From contig NZ_JASJEU010000012.1 in NCBI RefSeq assembly GCF_030077735.1, positions 62,001-126,000 on the forward strand: a stretch of 64,000 bases of DNA, read 5' to 3'. Position numbers and translations under genes: made by a program. This document shows, piece by piece, positions 33,808 through 43,026 of this stretch. The stretch comes from Gordonibacter faecis (GTDB lineage: Bacteria > Actinomycetota > Coriobacteriia > Coriobacteriales > Eggerthellaceae). The notes under the pieces are model-generated. The model had not been told where the DNA came from, made no database searches, and saw only the letters and a list, made by a program, of their open reading frames with translations. How positions within the stretch are numbered: position 1 is the first letter of the stretch; each line of letters opens with the position of its first letter.

Positions 33808-35925
33808 CTACAGCAAGCCGCTGAGGATGGCGTTTTTGATGACGGCCGCCATTTCAGCGCGGGTGGCGGTGCCGCCCGGGTTGAGCAGGCGCGTGCCGTC
33901 GGGTTGGTTGACGCCGTTGATGACGCCCTTGTCAACGGCCCAGGTCACGCACGTGCGCGCCCAGTCGCTGGTGGCGTTGTGGTCGGGGAGGGCGTTGAAC
34001 TTGGCGGGGTTGGCTTGCGTGGTGCTGTTGCCGGTGACGTTGGCGATGATGCAGGCCACCTGCTCGCGCGTGAGCGAGTCGCCCACGCCGAACGTGCGGC
34101 TGTCGTAGCCGTTCATGTAGCCGGTGGCAATGGCCCAGTTCACGGGGCGGGCGTACCAGTCCGCTTGGTTGATGTCGGTTTGCGGGGCTGCGGGCGCGAT
34201 GGCGCCGTTGCCCAGGTAGTTGTACAGCACGGCGGCGGCCTGTTCGCGCGTCATGACGTCGTTGGGGCCGAACAGGTTGGTGCCCGCGTAGCCGTTCATG
34301 ATGCCGTTTGACGTGGCGTAATTCACGGTGTCGTAGAACCAGTCGGCTTCGTGCACGTCAGCGAAGTGCTTCACGTGGTGTGCTTCCAGGTAGTTCACCG
34401 CAGCGGCGACGTCGATGGCGCCGTGGCTGCCGCTGGTTTGGCGGCGGTCGTTCACGGGGTCGTTGATTGCGCGCGCCGTGGCGTATACGGCTTCGCACGC
34501 TTCGTCCACCGTGGCGTCAGGCACCGCCGCAAACAGCAGCGCAAAGGCGCCGGCCACCAGCGGGGAGGCCATGGACGTACCGGAAAGGGAAGCATAGGGG
34601 CCGTTCGCAAAGGTGTTTTGCCTGATGTAGGTGGACCAGATACTGCGACCGGGCGCGCTGATGTCTTTATACTGGTTGTAGTCAGACCACACGATGTTCG
34701 TGCCGTCGGGCTCCAGCGCCGTTACGGAAACGCAGGCTGCGAAATCGCTGGGATAGGAGGGATCGGTGTAGGGCGTGACGTTGTCGCCGTTGCCGCCGGC
34801 GCATACGGTAACGATGCCGAACTCGTTGCGCGCGCGGGTGATGGTGCTTCCCAGAAGGCTGTCTCTGATGTCGCTGCCGTAGCCACCCAGGCTCATGTTC
34901 ACCACGCGGATGTTGGGGCACTTTCCGCTTTTTACCAGGGACAACATATAATTATAGCCCATCAGGAGCGACTGGGTGGTGGCCCGGGAATCGGTGTCGT
35001 TCGTTACCTTGATGGGCACGATGTTCGCGTTGAACGACCCGCCGGCAATGCCAATGCCGTTGTTCGCCACGCCGGCGATGATGCCCGCCACGTGCGTGCC
35101 GTGGCCGTTTAAGTCGCCCTGGTTTGCGTCGTTGAAGTTGAGGGGCTTGTCGTAGAAAGCGTCGTAGGCGACGTTGCGCAGAACGTTTGCAGACAGGTCT
35201 TCGTGGTTGGCGCGTACGCCGGAGTCAAGGATGGCCACGGTGACCGAGCCGTCGGTAGTGGCGCTGTTCCAGGCGTCGGTGAGGGTGGCGTTGTAGAGCC
35301 AGTACTGGTTGGGGTTGGTAGCGGGGCTGGAGGTTTGGGCGAAGGGGTCGTTCGCGCGGGGGGTGGCGAGGGGGGAGGCGGTGGAGGTGTCGCTTGTGGG
35401 GGAGATGGGGCTTGCGGTGGCCTCGGGGGTTGCGGCGTCTGCGGGTGCTGGTTCTTCTACGCCGTCGATGAGCGAGTAGATGTAGTTGGGCTGAGCGGCT
35501 TCGATGCCGGGAAGAGCCTGCGCGGCGGCTGCGGCTTCTTCGTCGGTTTGGCCTTCGGTCGGTTCGGCGGCGAGGATGACGCCGTCGGAGGTTTCCATGC
35601 GGTCGGTAACGCGGAGGCCTGCCTGCTCAAGCTGATGTTCGGCCATGTCGCCGGAGCGCAACCAACTGTCAGTGCTGGGAATGACGAGGATGCCATCGGT
35701 GGCTGGCTCGCTTGCGGAAGTGTCCGCGGAGGGTTCTTCGGCTGCCTGACACACGCCGCCCGTGGTGGCCGTGATTTCGCCTGAACTAGTTGAAGAGTCC
35801 TGGGAGGTTTCTGCTGGCGTGTTCGCTGGCTCTGCCAACGCCGTAAGCGCCCCTGCGGGCACGAGCCCCGTTGCCAGCACCACCGCCAACACAAACGCCA
35901 ACGACGCTCGCTTTATTTGCTTCAT
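33808..35925 (-). CDS. Subtilisin-like serine protease with SLH anchors
   Basis: The 705-residue secreted protease has a signal peptide (MKQIKRASLAFVLAVVLATG), a propeptide region, and an S8 peptidase domain with Asp in VAILDSGVRANHED (about 232), His in NGHGTHVAG (about 274) and Ser in LSGTSMASPL (about 449). Three SLH domains follow (from about residues 519, 584 and 652). It should sit on the cell surface and process or degrade extracellular proteins. AGGAGG before ATG 35925 rules out the longer upstream frame, which has no signal sequence. The Ser- and Thr-rich stretch before the catalytic domain is low complexity. Confidence 0.88.
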   Translation of the reverse strand: MKQIKRASLAFVLAVVLATGLVPAGALTALAEPANTPAETSQDSSTSSGEITATTGGVCQAAEEPSADTSASEPATDGILVIPSTDSWLRSGDMAEHQLEQAGLRVTDRMETSDGVILAAEPTEGQTDEEAAAAAQALPGIEAAQPNYIYSLIDGVEEPAPADAATPEATASPISPTSDTSTASPLATPRANDPFAQTSSPATNPNQYWLYNATLTDAWNSATTDGSVTVAILDSGVRANHEDLSANVLRNVAYDAFYDKPLNFNDANQGDLNGHGTHVAGIIAGVANNGIGIAGGSFNANIVPIKVTNDTDSRATTQSLLMGYNYMLSLVKSGKCPNIRVVNMSLGGYGSDIRDSLLGSTITRARNEFGIVTVCAGGNGDNVTPYTDPSYPSDFAACVSVTALEPDGTNIVWSDYNQYKDISAPGRSIWSTYIRQNTFANGPYASLSGTSMASPLVAGAFALLFAAVPDATVDEACEAVYATARAINDPVNDRRQTSGSHGAIDVAAAVNYLEAHHVKHFADVHEADWFYDTVNYATSNGIMNGYAGTNLFGPNDVMTREQAAAVLYNYLGNGAIAPAAPQTDINQADWYARPVNWAIATGYMNGYDSRTFGVGDSLTREQVACIIANVTGNSTTQANPAKFNALPDHNATSDWARTCVTWAVDKGVINGVNQPDGTRLLNPGGTATRAEMAAVIKNAILSGLL

Positions 35926-36092
35926 GAGAACCTCCTGCGCCAACCCCTTAGTATTGCCAGCAGTATACTCCACACGCGCTCCACCTTCCCCAACGCATCC
36001 GCCAATGACCGCGTTGTCGCTTCTTGTTCGTTTCCCAGGGAAAGAAGAGCGTGTTACCATGCAAAGAAAGGTGGCGAGTGAGCGGAGGGTTC

Positions 36093-37178
36093 ATGGGTGC
36101 GTTGTTCGAGCAGCTAGAAATGGGGGCGTTGCGGGGGCGGAATCGGGTGGTGCGGGCGGCTACGTATGAGGCGCTGGCTACCGAGGACGGGCACGTCACG
36201 CCGGAGTTGCTGGCCGTGTACGAGCAGCTGGCCGAGGGTGGCGCGGGCATCATCATCGCGGGGTACGCGCATGTCATGCGCGATGAGCAGCCGAACCCGC
36301 GGATGCTGGGCATCTACGATGACTCGTTCGTGCCCGAGTATCGCCAGTTCGTTGATGCCGTGCACGCGCGCGGCGCGGCCATCGTGTCGCAGATTGTGTA
36401 CGGCGGCTCTGCGACCAGGCTTAACCCGCCCAGCGAGCGCATCCTTGGGCCTTCGGCCGTGGCGAATCCGAAGACGGGCATCGTACCCGTTGAGGCCACT
36501 CCCGACGACCTGCGCGACCTCACGGAGGCATTTGCCGCCGCAGCGCGCCGCGCGCAGGAGGCCGGCTTCGACGCAGTGGAGTTGCACGCGGCGCATGGCT
36601 ACCTGCTCAGTCAGTTCCTGAACCCGCTGCTCAACCAGCGTACGGATGCCTACGGCGGCTCGCTTGAGAACCGCGCGCGCCTGGTGCTTGAAACGCTGGA
36701 TGCCGTGCGCGCTGTTGTCGGCCCCGATTTCCCCGTACTAGTAAAGCTGAACAGCTCCGACGGCGTGGAAGGCGGCCTCACCGAAGAGGATAGCCTGTAC
36801 GCGGCGCGCCTCATGATTGAGCACGGCGCCATGGGCATCGAGGTCAGCGGCGCATGGCGTGATTGCAACGTGCGCGAGTTCGGCGGCGAGCCCTTCTTTG
36901 CCAGCTACGCGGCACGCCTTGCGCGCGAGGTGGACGTGCCGGTCATTCTCACCGGAGGCAACCGCAACGTGGCGGCCATGGAGCGCCTTGCGACCGAAGA
37001 CGGCATCGCGGCGTTCGGCCTCTGTCGCCCCCTCATCTGCGAACCCGACCTCCCGAACCGCTGGAAGGCCGACCCAAGCTATACTCCGCGCTGCGTCTCC
37101 TGTGGCGGCTGCGACAAAACCCCCGGCCACCGCTGCATCCTCCCCGGTACCCCGCAAGTGGTAACGGCGGCTCGCTAA
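36093..37178 (+). CDS. Old yellow enzyme-family NADH:flavin oxidoreductase
   Basis: The 361-residue FMN-dependent TIM-barrel protein has OYE hallmarks: an early ALRGRNRVVRAATYE stretch, AGFDAVELHAAHGYLLSQFL with the substrate-binding His pair, YGGSLENRARL, and GGNRN for FMN phosphate binding. Such enzymes reduce activated C=C bonds. The C-terminus has a Cys cluster (RCVSCGGCDKTPGHRC) of unclear purpose, which could hint at metal or cluster binding seen in longer relatives, though no Fe-S domain follows. GGAGGG selects ATG 36093. A hairpin with T-run at 37232-37251 ends the transcript. The substrate is unknown. Confidence 0.85.
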   Translation: MGALFEQLEMGALRGRNRVVRAATYEALATEDGHVTPELLAVYEQLAEGGAGIIIAGYAHVMRDEQPNPRMLGIYDDSFVPEYRQFVDAVHARGAAIVSQIVYGGSATRLNPPSERILGPSAVANPKTGIVPVEATPDDLRDLTEAFAAAARRAQEAGFDAVELHAAHGYLLSQFLNPLLNQRTDAYGGSLENRARLVLETLDAVRAVVGPDFPVLVKLNSSDGVEGGLTEEDSLYAARLMIEHGAMGIEVSGAWRDCNVREFGGEPFFASYAARLAREVDVPVILTGGNRNVAAMERLATEDGIAAFGLCRPLICEPDLPNRWKADPSYTPRCVSCGGCDKTPGHRCILPGTPQVVTAAR

Positions 37179-37231
37179 CCCTTGTCAGCCTCGCTAAGTT
37201 CCACTTCTGTCGAGTAGATTTCAACATATGG

Positions 37232-37251
37232 AGCGTCAATGAGACGCTTTT
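37232..37251 (+). terminator. Terminator after the old yellow enzyme gene
   Basis: AGCGTC and GACGCT form a 6-bp stem around AATGA, followed by TTTT. Confidence 0.6.
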
Positions 37252-37289
37252 AGACGATGAATAGACGATTCCTCAGACGATTAGGCGAT
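37251..37289 (+). repeat. Four short direct repeats
   Basis: Copies of an NAGRCGAT octamer start at 37251, 37262, 37274 and 37282. They lie in the gap before the SanA-type gene and may be a regulatory site. Confidence 0.4.
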
Positions 37290-37406
37290 TATCTTGAGCG
37301 CCGCACGGTGCTCTTGTTCCTGGGCTTATGGGGATGTGGGTGAGTTTCGATGGCGAAGGGGTGCGGTTCGGTAGAGGCGCGCTTTCGTTTGTTATGATCG
37401 GACTCT

Positions 37407-38090
37407 ATGACGAAACGAGGTTCACATAGGTGGTTGAAGGCGATGCTGGGTGTCGTGTTGGGATGCTTGGTTGCGGTTGTTGCCGTGGTAGCGGTGACGA
37501 ACGTCGTCACGCTGGCTACGACGAAGGATCGCGTCGTGAGCACCGAGGCTGCGGCGGCGCTCGATGCGGATGCCATTGTGGTGCTGGGCGCGTCGGTGTT
37601 CGCGGACGGCACGCCCTCGGGCATTCTGCAGGACCGGCTTGACGACGGCATCGCGCTGTACGAAGCGGGTGTGGCGCCCAAAATCATCATGAGCGGCGAC
37701 AACAGCACGGTGTCGTATAACGAGGTCAAAGCCATGAAGGACTACGCCGTGTCGCAGGGCGTGCCCAGTGAGGACGTGTTCTGCGACCACGCTGGCTTCT
37801 CCACCTATGAAAGCATGTACCGCGCCAAGCACGTGTTCGGCGCCGAACGCATCGTGGTGGCCACGCAAACCTACCACCTCTACCGCGCCCTCTACGCCGC
37901 GAATGGCCTGGGCATGGAGGCCCTCGGCGTGTCGAGCGACTACCACACCTATTCCAAACAACTCCAGTACGACATCCGCGAAATCCCCGCGCGCACCAAG
38001 GATTTCTTCAAGACGCTGTTCCAAGTCCCCTCCACTTTCGTAGGCGACCCCATAAGCCTCCACCAATCCGGCGACGTAACCGAGGGGTAA
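37407..38090 (+). CDS. SanA/YdcF-family membrane protein (DUF218)
   Basis: The 227-residue protein has one N-terminal transmembrane anchor (AMLGVVLGCLVAVVAVVAV) and a DUF218 domain with AIVVLGASVFADGTPS, IIMSGDN and ATQTYHLYRALYAA motifs typical of SanA/YdcF/ElyC proteins. Relatives affect envelope integrity and vancomycin sensitivity in Gram-negative species; the biochemical role is not settled. It stands alone between the old yellow enzyme gene and a REP-like element. Full length and motifs are intact. Confidence 0.8.
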   Translation: MTKRGSHRWLKAMLGVVLGCLVAVVAVVAVTNVVTLATTKDRVVSTEAAAALDADAIVVLGASVFADGTPSGILQDRLDDGIALYEAGVAPKIIMSGDNSTVSYNEVKAMKDYAVSQGVPSEDVFCDHAGFSTYESMYRAKHVFGAERIVVATQTYHLYRALYAANGLGMEALGVSSDYHTYSKQLQYDIREIPARTKDFFKTLFQVPSTFVGDPISLHQSGDVTEG

Positions 38091-38110
38091 GGCGCGTAAG
38101 GGGCTTAGTT

Positions 38111-38231
38111 TGTCATCCTGAGCGAGCGAAGCGAGTCGAAGGATCCCGTGCGGCGATAGCTAAGAGTATTCCTGCTAACGCCACACGGGATCCTTCAACT
38201 GCGCGCCTTCGGCGCTCCGCCCAGGATGACA
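38111..38231. repeat. REP-like element, paired arms
   Basis: It starts TGTCATCCTGAGCG and ends with the reverse complement CAGGATGACA; the inner arms carry GAAGGATCCCGTGCGGCG and CGCCACACGGGATCCTTC. It lies between the convergent SanA-type gene and membrane LuxR gene and may act as a bidirectional terminator. Confidence 0.75.
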
Positions 38232-38249
38232 AGATGAAGGCTTTTATCG

Positions 38250-39878
38250 TTATTCGTAGTTTTCTATGAGGTCTATTAGTTGTTGTTTGGAGTGGAGGTC
38301 GGTTTTTTCTAGGATGCGGCGGGTGTGGGTGCGGATGGTGCTTTCGGAGACGAACAGGGCCTCGGCGATAACCTTGGCGGAGCGGCCGCGGGCGAGGAAG
38401 GGGAGAACCTCGGCCTCGCGACGGGTGAGGCCGTAGTCTTCGGCGATGGTGGTGTAGAGTGCTTGCTCGTCGTCGAGGTCCGCGCGTTCGGCGCTTGCGG
38501 TGGGCTTGGCGCTTGCGGCGGGCATGGTGTTGTCGGTGGACTTCGCGCCAGCGGCTGGTGCAGCGTCCTCTTCGCCAGGTGTTTCGCTTATCTCGTCCGG
38601 CGCTGAGGTATCCAGCTGAGCGAAAGCGTCTGTCTGCGCACCTTCTTCCAACTTTTCCGCACCCGCTTTGCGCTTGTGGCGCAGCCAGTTGAACAGGCCT
38701 AACATCACCAGCACATAGAGCGCGCCCAGCGATACGCCTACGATGAGGGCGCTTGGCTTGCCGGGGACCAGCGTCACTAAAAAGCCGATGCCGATGCCAA
38801 TCAGGCGCAGCAGCACCGACAGCGAGCGCACGATGCCGCCAACCACGAAGCCCGACACGGCGAAGTCGTAGGACGTGGCGGCCACGAGCGACCAAATGAC
38901 CACGTCGAACACGCCGTAGCTGGCGCTCATAATAATGTTGAGCGCGACGGGGTTCGTCTCCCAGAAAAACGGCAGCACGGCGAACAGCACCACGATGACT
39001 GGCACCACAATGCGATACGCAATGTCCAGGTTCACGCGCGTGCGCGCGTACAGCACAAGCCCCACCAGAGCAACCGCCACCATGAGGTTCGCCACGAGCG
39101 GCGCAAGGTGCGCCTCGTTCACCGACCCCACGGTGAACACCGTGAGTTCCCACATGAACCCGAACAGACACGACAGCACAAGGCTGGCCACAATAAGCCC
39201 AATCAGCGAGCCCACTGCCAACAGCGAGCGCTTCGATCCGCCCTCGGGCACGGCGCGCCCATCGGGCACCTCGGCGCGACAGTGCACCAGGCACACAAGT
39301 GAAATCACGGGCAGCGGCACCATAAGCACAATGGCGGGCACACTCAGGTTCTCAGCCAAAAGCGACACCGCCAAAAACAGCGCGGCGGTCAGCAGAAACG
39401 CCACCGGCACGTAGAACGACGTGCGCGCGGGGTGCATGCGCCCGTAGCAGTCGGCCCAGCTTCCCCAGAACGCTCCGTATCCCACGCCCGTCAGCACGGC
39501 GCCACCCAGCAAAAAGGGTAGCAGCGCGCCGCCGCCCACGCGCCCGGCGAAGTGCACCAGCACCAGCCCCACTACCACCACTGCGGCCATCGGCCACAGA
39601 GGCAGGCGGTCGATGCGCTCCGGGTCGTTTTCCGCCCAGGCCGCGAGCGCCAGCAGCGTGGTCATATTCGCCACGAACGACACGATGACCACAATCGACT
39701 CCAGTTCGGGCGTGTTCGCCTCGCCCGTAAGAAGAATGGAACTGCGAAACGTCAGCATGCTGCACGCCCAGAAAAACGCCATGCCCACATGCCGCAGGCG
39801 CATGGTCTTCCACACCATTCGCATGCTGCGTCTTTCGCGCGCTATGGACAACCAAACCCCCTTATGCCGCTTGGTCAC
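38250..39878 (-). CDS. Membrane-embedded LuxR-family regulator
   Basis: The 542-residue protein has about 12 hydrophobic segments (residues ~30-410) and a C-terminal LuxR helix-turn-helix (about 475-540) with LTRREAEVLPFLARGRSAKV and ESTIRTHTRRIL. Membrane LuxR regulators of this design are characteristic of Eggerthellaceae, where they commonly adjoin and control molybdoenzyme genes. It is divergent from the torD-psrABC-like operon, with a palindrome in the gap, so it probably senses a substrate or redox cue for that operon. The GTG 39878 start has no clear ribosome-binding site; ATG 39824 is an alternative that keeps all membrane segments. Confidence 0.85.
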   Translation of the reverse strand: MTKRHKGVWLSIARERRSMRMVWKTMRLRHVGMAFFWACSMLTFRSSILLTGEANTPELESIVVIVSFVANMTTLLALAAWAENDPERIDRLPLWPMAAVVVVGLVLVHFAGRVGGGALLPFLLGGAVLTGVGYGAFWGSWADCYGRMHPARTSFYVPVAFLLTAALFLAVSLLAENLSVPAIVLMVPLPVISLVCLVHCRAEVPDGRAVPEGGSKRSLLAVGSLIGLIVASLVLSCLFGFMWELTVFTVGSVNEAHLAPLVANLMVAVALVGLVLYARTRVNLDIAYRIVVPVIVVLFAVLPFFWETNPVALNIIMSASYGVFDVVIWSLVAATSYDFAVSGFVVGGIVRSLSVLLRLIGIGIGFLVTLVPGKPSALIVGVSLGALYVLVMLGLFNWLRHKRKAGAEKLEEGAQTDAFAQLDTSAPDEISETPGEEDAAPAAGAKSTDNTMPAASAKPTASAERADLDDEQALYTTIAEDYGLTRREAEVLPFLARGRSAKVIAEALFVSESTIRTHTRRILEKTDLHSKQQLIDLIENYE

Positions 39879-39963
39879 CGCCGGGTTTCGGACGGGTGAC
39901 GCTTCGGTTCCCTCTTGCTAAAACGCTTCTCGAATGCGCTGCTCATCAGGGAAAATGTACAAA

Positions 39964-39980
39964 TCATCAGTTTCTGATGA
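39964..39980. promoter_or_regulatory. Palindromic operator between luxR-type gene and torD
   Basis: TCATCAGTTTCTGATGA is a perfect 7-bp inverted repeat with a 3-nt centre in the 157-bp divergent gap. A third partial copy (CTCATCAGG) lies about 30 nt to its left. It is a likely LuxR-type binding site. Confidence 0.55.
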
Positions 39981-40035
39981 CATGCCGTCGACGCATCGCG
40001 CCTAGCATAGGCCCCCTCGAGAAAGGATGCAGCCG

Positions 40036-40752
40036 ATGCGCGAAACCCTGAACAACGCACGCCTATTATCGCTCATAGCTCCGCTGTTTTCACATCTTTG
40101 CGAAAAGGAATATGCCGAGGTGCGGGAAAACCTTGCCTGGCCCGCCGCGCGCAACGCGGTTGCTTGTTTGGCAGAGAACGCCGACGAGCGCCGCCTGTTT
40201 GAGCGCGCGTGCCGCTTGCCTGCGTGGCCGGAGCGCTCGCTGCTGCAAAACGAAGTACTGGTGAGCGGCATGCCGTTGGCTGCGCTGCCGGTGGAATCGC
40301 TCTACAAGCCGTGGTCGCTTGAGCCGGGGAACGCCTATGGTGCGCAGCGCGGGCTGTTTTTGGGCGACCCGGCGCGGCACTTGCAGGCGGTGTATGCCGC
40401 ACTCGACCTCACCGTGCCCGATCAGTTCGTCGCTACGCCCGACCACCTGGCGCTTGAGCTGGACCTGCTGGGGCTGTTGGTGGAAAGCGGCAACGTTGCC
40501 GCGGCGCGCGATGTGGCGGCCGACCACCTGGACTGGCTTCCCGCCTACGACGACGCCCTTTCGCGCGCAGCCGAACAGGCCGCGGGCACCACCCGCCTCG
40601 ATGAATCGCACCGAGCCGGGCTGGCGGAAGGTATCGCTCACCTGCGGGCGCTTACCGCCTTGGCGGGCCGGCTCGTGCGCGAAGCAACGTTCGCGCCCGC
40701 CGCGCACGCACAACCCACGGAACCCCTCGCCACCTGCGGCGACGTTCAATAA
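40036..40752 (+). CDS. TorD/DmsD-type molybdoenzyme chaperone
   Basis: The 238-residue all-helical protein has the TorD-family pattern: an early helical pair, then YKPWSLEPGNAYG and LGDPARHLQAVYAALDL, then PDHLALELDLLGLL with the conserved ELDLLG. These chaperones bind the Tat signal of a molybdoenzyme and hold it for cofactor insertion. The client is almost certainly the Tat-signal molybdopterin protein encoded 83 nt downstream. GAAAGGA about 8 nt upstream favours ATG 40036 over ATG 40027. Confidence 0.8.
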   Translation: MRETLNNARLLSLIAPLFSHLCEKEYAEVRENLAWPAARNAVACLAENADERRLFERACRLPAWPERSLLQNEVLVSGMPLAALPVESLYKPWSLEPGNAYGAQRGLFLGDPARHLQAVYAALDLTVPDQFVATPDHLALELDLLGLLVESGNVAAARDVAADHLDWLPAYDDALSRAAEQAAGTTRLDESHRAGLAEGIAHLRALTALAGRLVREATFAPAAHAQPTEPLATCGDVQ

Positions 40753-40835
40753 ACGCACCACCACGCACCACCAAGCACCACCCGCACCACCAACCAGTAA
40801 ACGCTCCACGATAGGAAGGAAAAGGGGGAAACGGG

Positions 40836-43025
40836 ATGTTCGAAGATGTTTCAAGGCGAACGTTTCTCAAGGGCTCCGCAGCAACGGCGGCACTCGCCGC
40901 AGCGGGGTCGCTCTCGCTCGGCGCTTGGCGCGCCCAGGCGGCCGAAACCACGGCGCGCGGCGTTACCAAGCAGGCGCCGTCGCTCTGCAACGGCTGTTCC
41001 AGCAAGTGTGGCCTGGTGGCCACCACCGTTGACGGCACGCTCTGGACGCTCAAAGGCTCCGACACACATCCGTACGCGAAGGGCCACATTTGCGGCCGCG
41101 GCCACGGCCTGGCGCAAATGGCCTACTCCGACGAGCGCCTGACCCAGCCTTTGCGCCGCAAGGACGACGGCTCGTTCGAACCCATCGACTGGGACACCGC
41201 CTTCCGCGAAATTGGCGAGAAGACGCAGGCCATCATTGCCGCGAACGGCCCCGAGGCCCTCGGCATCATTCAGGACCCGCGCCCGTCCGGCAAGTACTAC
41301 GCCAAGCGGTTCATGCACGCGCTCGGCTCGGCCAACGTGTATGCGCACTCTTCGTCGTGCAACCTGTCGAAAGAGAGCGCCTACACGCAGACCATCGGCG
41401 CGTCGAACTACTCCACGGACTTCCCGAACGCCAAAATGGTCATGTTCATTGGCCGCAGCTACGGCGACGGCATTCGCCCCTCGTCTGTGAAAAGCCTGGC
41501 CGAGGCTGCCGAGGCGGGCACGCGCATTGTGATGGTGGACCCGCGCCTGAACAGCTCGGGCATTTTCGCCACCGACTGGGTGCCCATCAATCCGGGTACC
41601 GACCTGGCCTTTTTGCTGGCACTATGCAACGTGCTCATTGAAGAAGACCTCTACGACCACGAGTTCGTGGAACAAAACACGGTGGGTTTCGAAGAATTCG
41701 CCGCCGAAATCAAAGACTACACGCCCGAGTGGGCGCACACCATCACCGACGTGCCGGCCGAGCGCATCCAAGAGCTGGCGCGCGCCATGGCGAAGGCGGC
41801 TCCGGCGGCGTCCATCGAGGCCGGATGGCGCGCGGTGATTGGCTGCTCGTACAAAAACTCGTTCGACACCGCGCGTGCCGCGACGGCGGTCAACACGCTG
41901 TTGGGCAGCTGGGGTGCGAAGGGCGGCGCGCTGCTCACGTCCTCGCCGAAGGCCGGCAAGCTTATCGACGCCCGCTTCGACGATCCGCCGAAGCCCGAGA
42001 AGCCGCGCGTGGGCAACAAGGAATACCCGCTCGCGCTCGACAGCGCCGGCACGAACCTGGCCGCGCTGCAGGCTGCGCTCGACGGCCGGATGAAGGGGCT
42101 CTTCTTCTACAACTCGAACGCCGCGAAGGGCTACGCGCAGCCGAAAACGTGGACCGAGGCGCTGGACAAGTGCGACCTCGTGGTGACCATCGATGTGCAA
42201 ATGTCCGAGACGGCGCTGCAATCCGACTACGTGTTGCCCGAGGTCACCTACCTTGAGCGCCTGGAACTGCCCGAGTGGATTGGCGGCAAGAAGCACTTTG
42301 TTGGCATGCGTACCGTGGCCATTGACAAGGTGCACCCCGAAACGAAAACTTGCGACGAGATTTTCAACGGCCTGGCCAAAGCGTGCGGCGTGGGCGAATA
42401 CTTCCAGTTCACCGCCGAGGACTTGGCCACCGCTCAGCTGGAAACCGTGGGCGTGGACATCGAGGACATGAAACAGCAGGGTGTCGTGGAACTGCCCGAC
42501 CCCGCCTTCACCTACGGCACGCCGAAGTTCAAGACGCCGTCCGGCAAGTTCGAATTCAAATCCGATGCTGTGGGTGCGGCCGGCCTCAACCCAGTCATTG
42601 GCTGGGTGGAGCGCAAGGTCACGCCGAAGCCGGGCGAGTTCGCCATCGTGGGCGGCAAGCAATCCATCCACTCGCACACCATGACGCAAAACATCGAGGC
42701 GCTGAACGCCATCTCGCGCGAGTACCACATGGAGCGCGTGTGGCTGTCCGCGAAGGACGCGCAGAGCCTCGGCGTGGAAACCGGCGACGTGGTGGAGATT
42801 TCTTCCAGCGAGCACACCGGCCAGGTGGAGGCCCGCGTCACGCAGCGCCTGAAGCCCGGCGTGGTGTTCCTGCCCACGCACTACGGCGGCGATTCGCCTT
42901 ATCAGACGCGCGCGTACCGCTACGGCGTGGCGCTGACGGATTTCATTCCCTTTGATGTGGAACCGGGCGTGGGCTCCATGATGAGCCAGGAAGTTGCGGT
43001 TACGGTGAAGAAGGTGGAGGCATAA
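40836..43025 (+). CDS. Molybdopterin oxidoreductase catalytic subunit (Psr/Phs-like)
   Basis: The 729-residue exported enzyme has a Tat signal (SRRTFLKGSAATAAL), a [4Fe-4S] site formed by Cys51, Cys54, Cys58 and Cys86 (CNGCSSKC then CGRG), and a molybdopterin-guanine-dinucleotide fold. Cys near residue 175 (SSSCNLSK) is a candidate Mo ligand, which would place it near the polysulfide/thiosulfate reductase or arsenate branch rather than the Ser-ligated DMSO reductases. With the ferredoxin and NrfD-type subunits that follow, it forms a membrane-bound respiratory reductase. The substrate is not determinable from sequence alone. Confidence 0.88.
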   Translation: MFEDVSRRTFLKGSAATAALAAAGSLSLGAWRAQAAETTARGVTKQAPSLCNGCSSKCGLVATTVDGTLWTLKGSDTHPYAKGHICGRGHGLAQMAYSDERLTQPLRRKDDGSFEPIDWDTAFREIGEKTQAIIAANGPEALGIIQDPRPSGKYYAKRFMHALGSANVYAHSSSCNLSKESAYTQTIGASNYSTDFPNAKMVMFIGRSYGDGIRPSSVKSLAEAAEAGTRIVMVDPRLNSSGIFATDWVPINPGTDLAFLLALCNVLIEEDLYDHEFVEQNTVGFEEFAAEIKDYTPEWAHTITDVPAERIQELARAMAKAAPAASIEAGWRAVIGCSYKNSFDTARAATAVNTLLGSWGAKGGALLTSSPKAGKLIDARFDDPPKPEKPRVGNKEYPLALDSAGTNLAALQAALDGRMKGLFFYNSNAAKGYAQPKTWTEALDKCDLVVTIDVQMSETALQSDYVLPEVTYLERLELPEWIGGKKHFVGMRTVAIDKVHPETKTCDEIFNGLAKACGVGEYFQFTAEDLATAQLETVGVDIEDMKQQGVVELPDPAFTYGTPKFKTPSGKFEFKSDAVGAAGLNPVIGWVERKVTPKPGEFAIVGGKQSIHSHTMTQNIEALNAISREYHMERVWLSAKDAQSLGVETGDVVEISSSEHTGQVEARVTQRLKPGVVFLPTHYGGDSPYQTRAYRYGVALTDFIPFDVEPGVGSMMSQEVAVTVKKVEA

Positions 43026-43026
43026 C

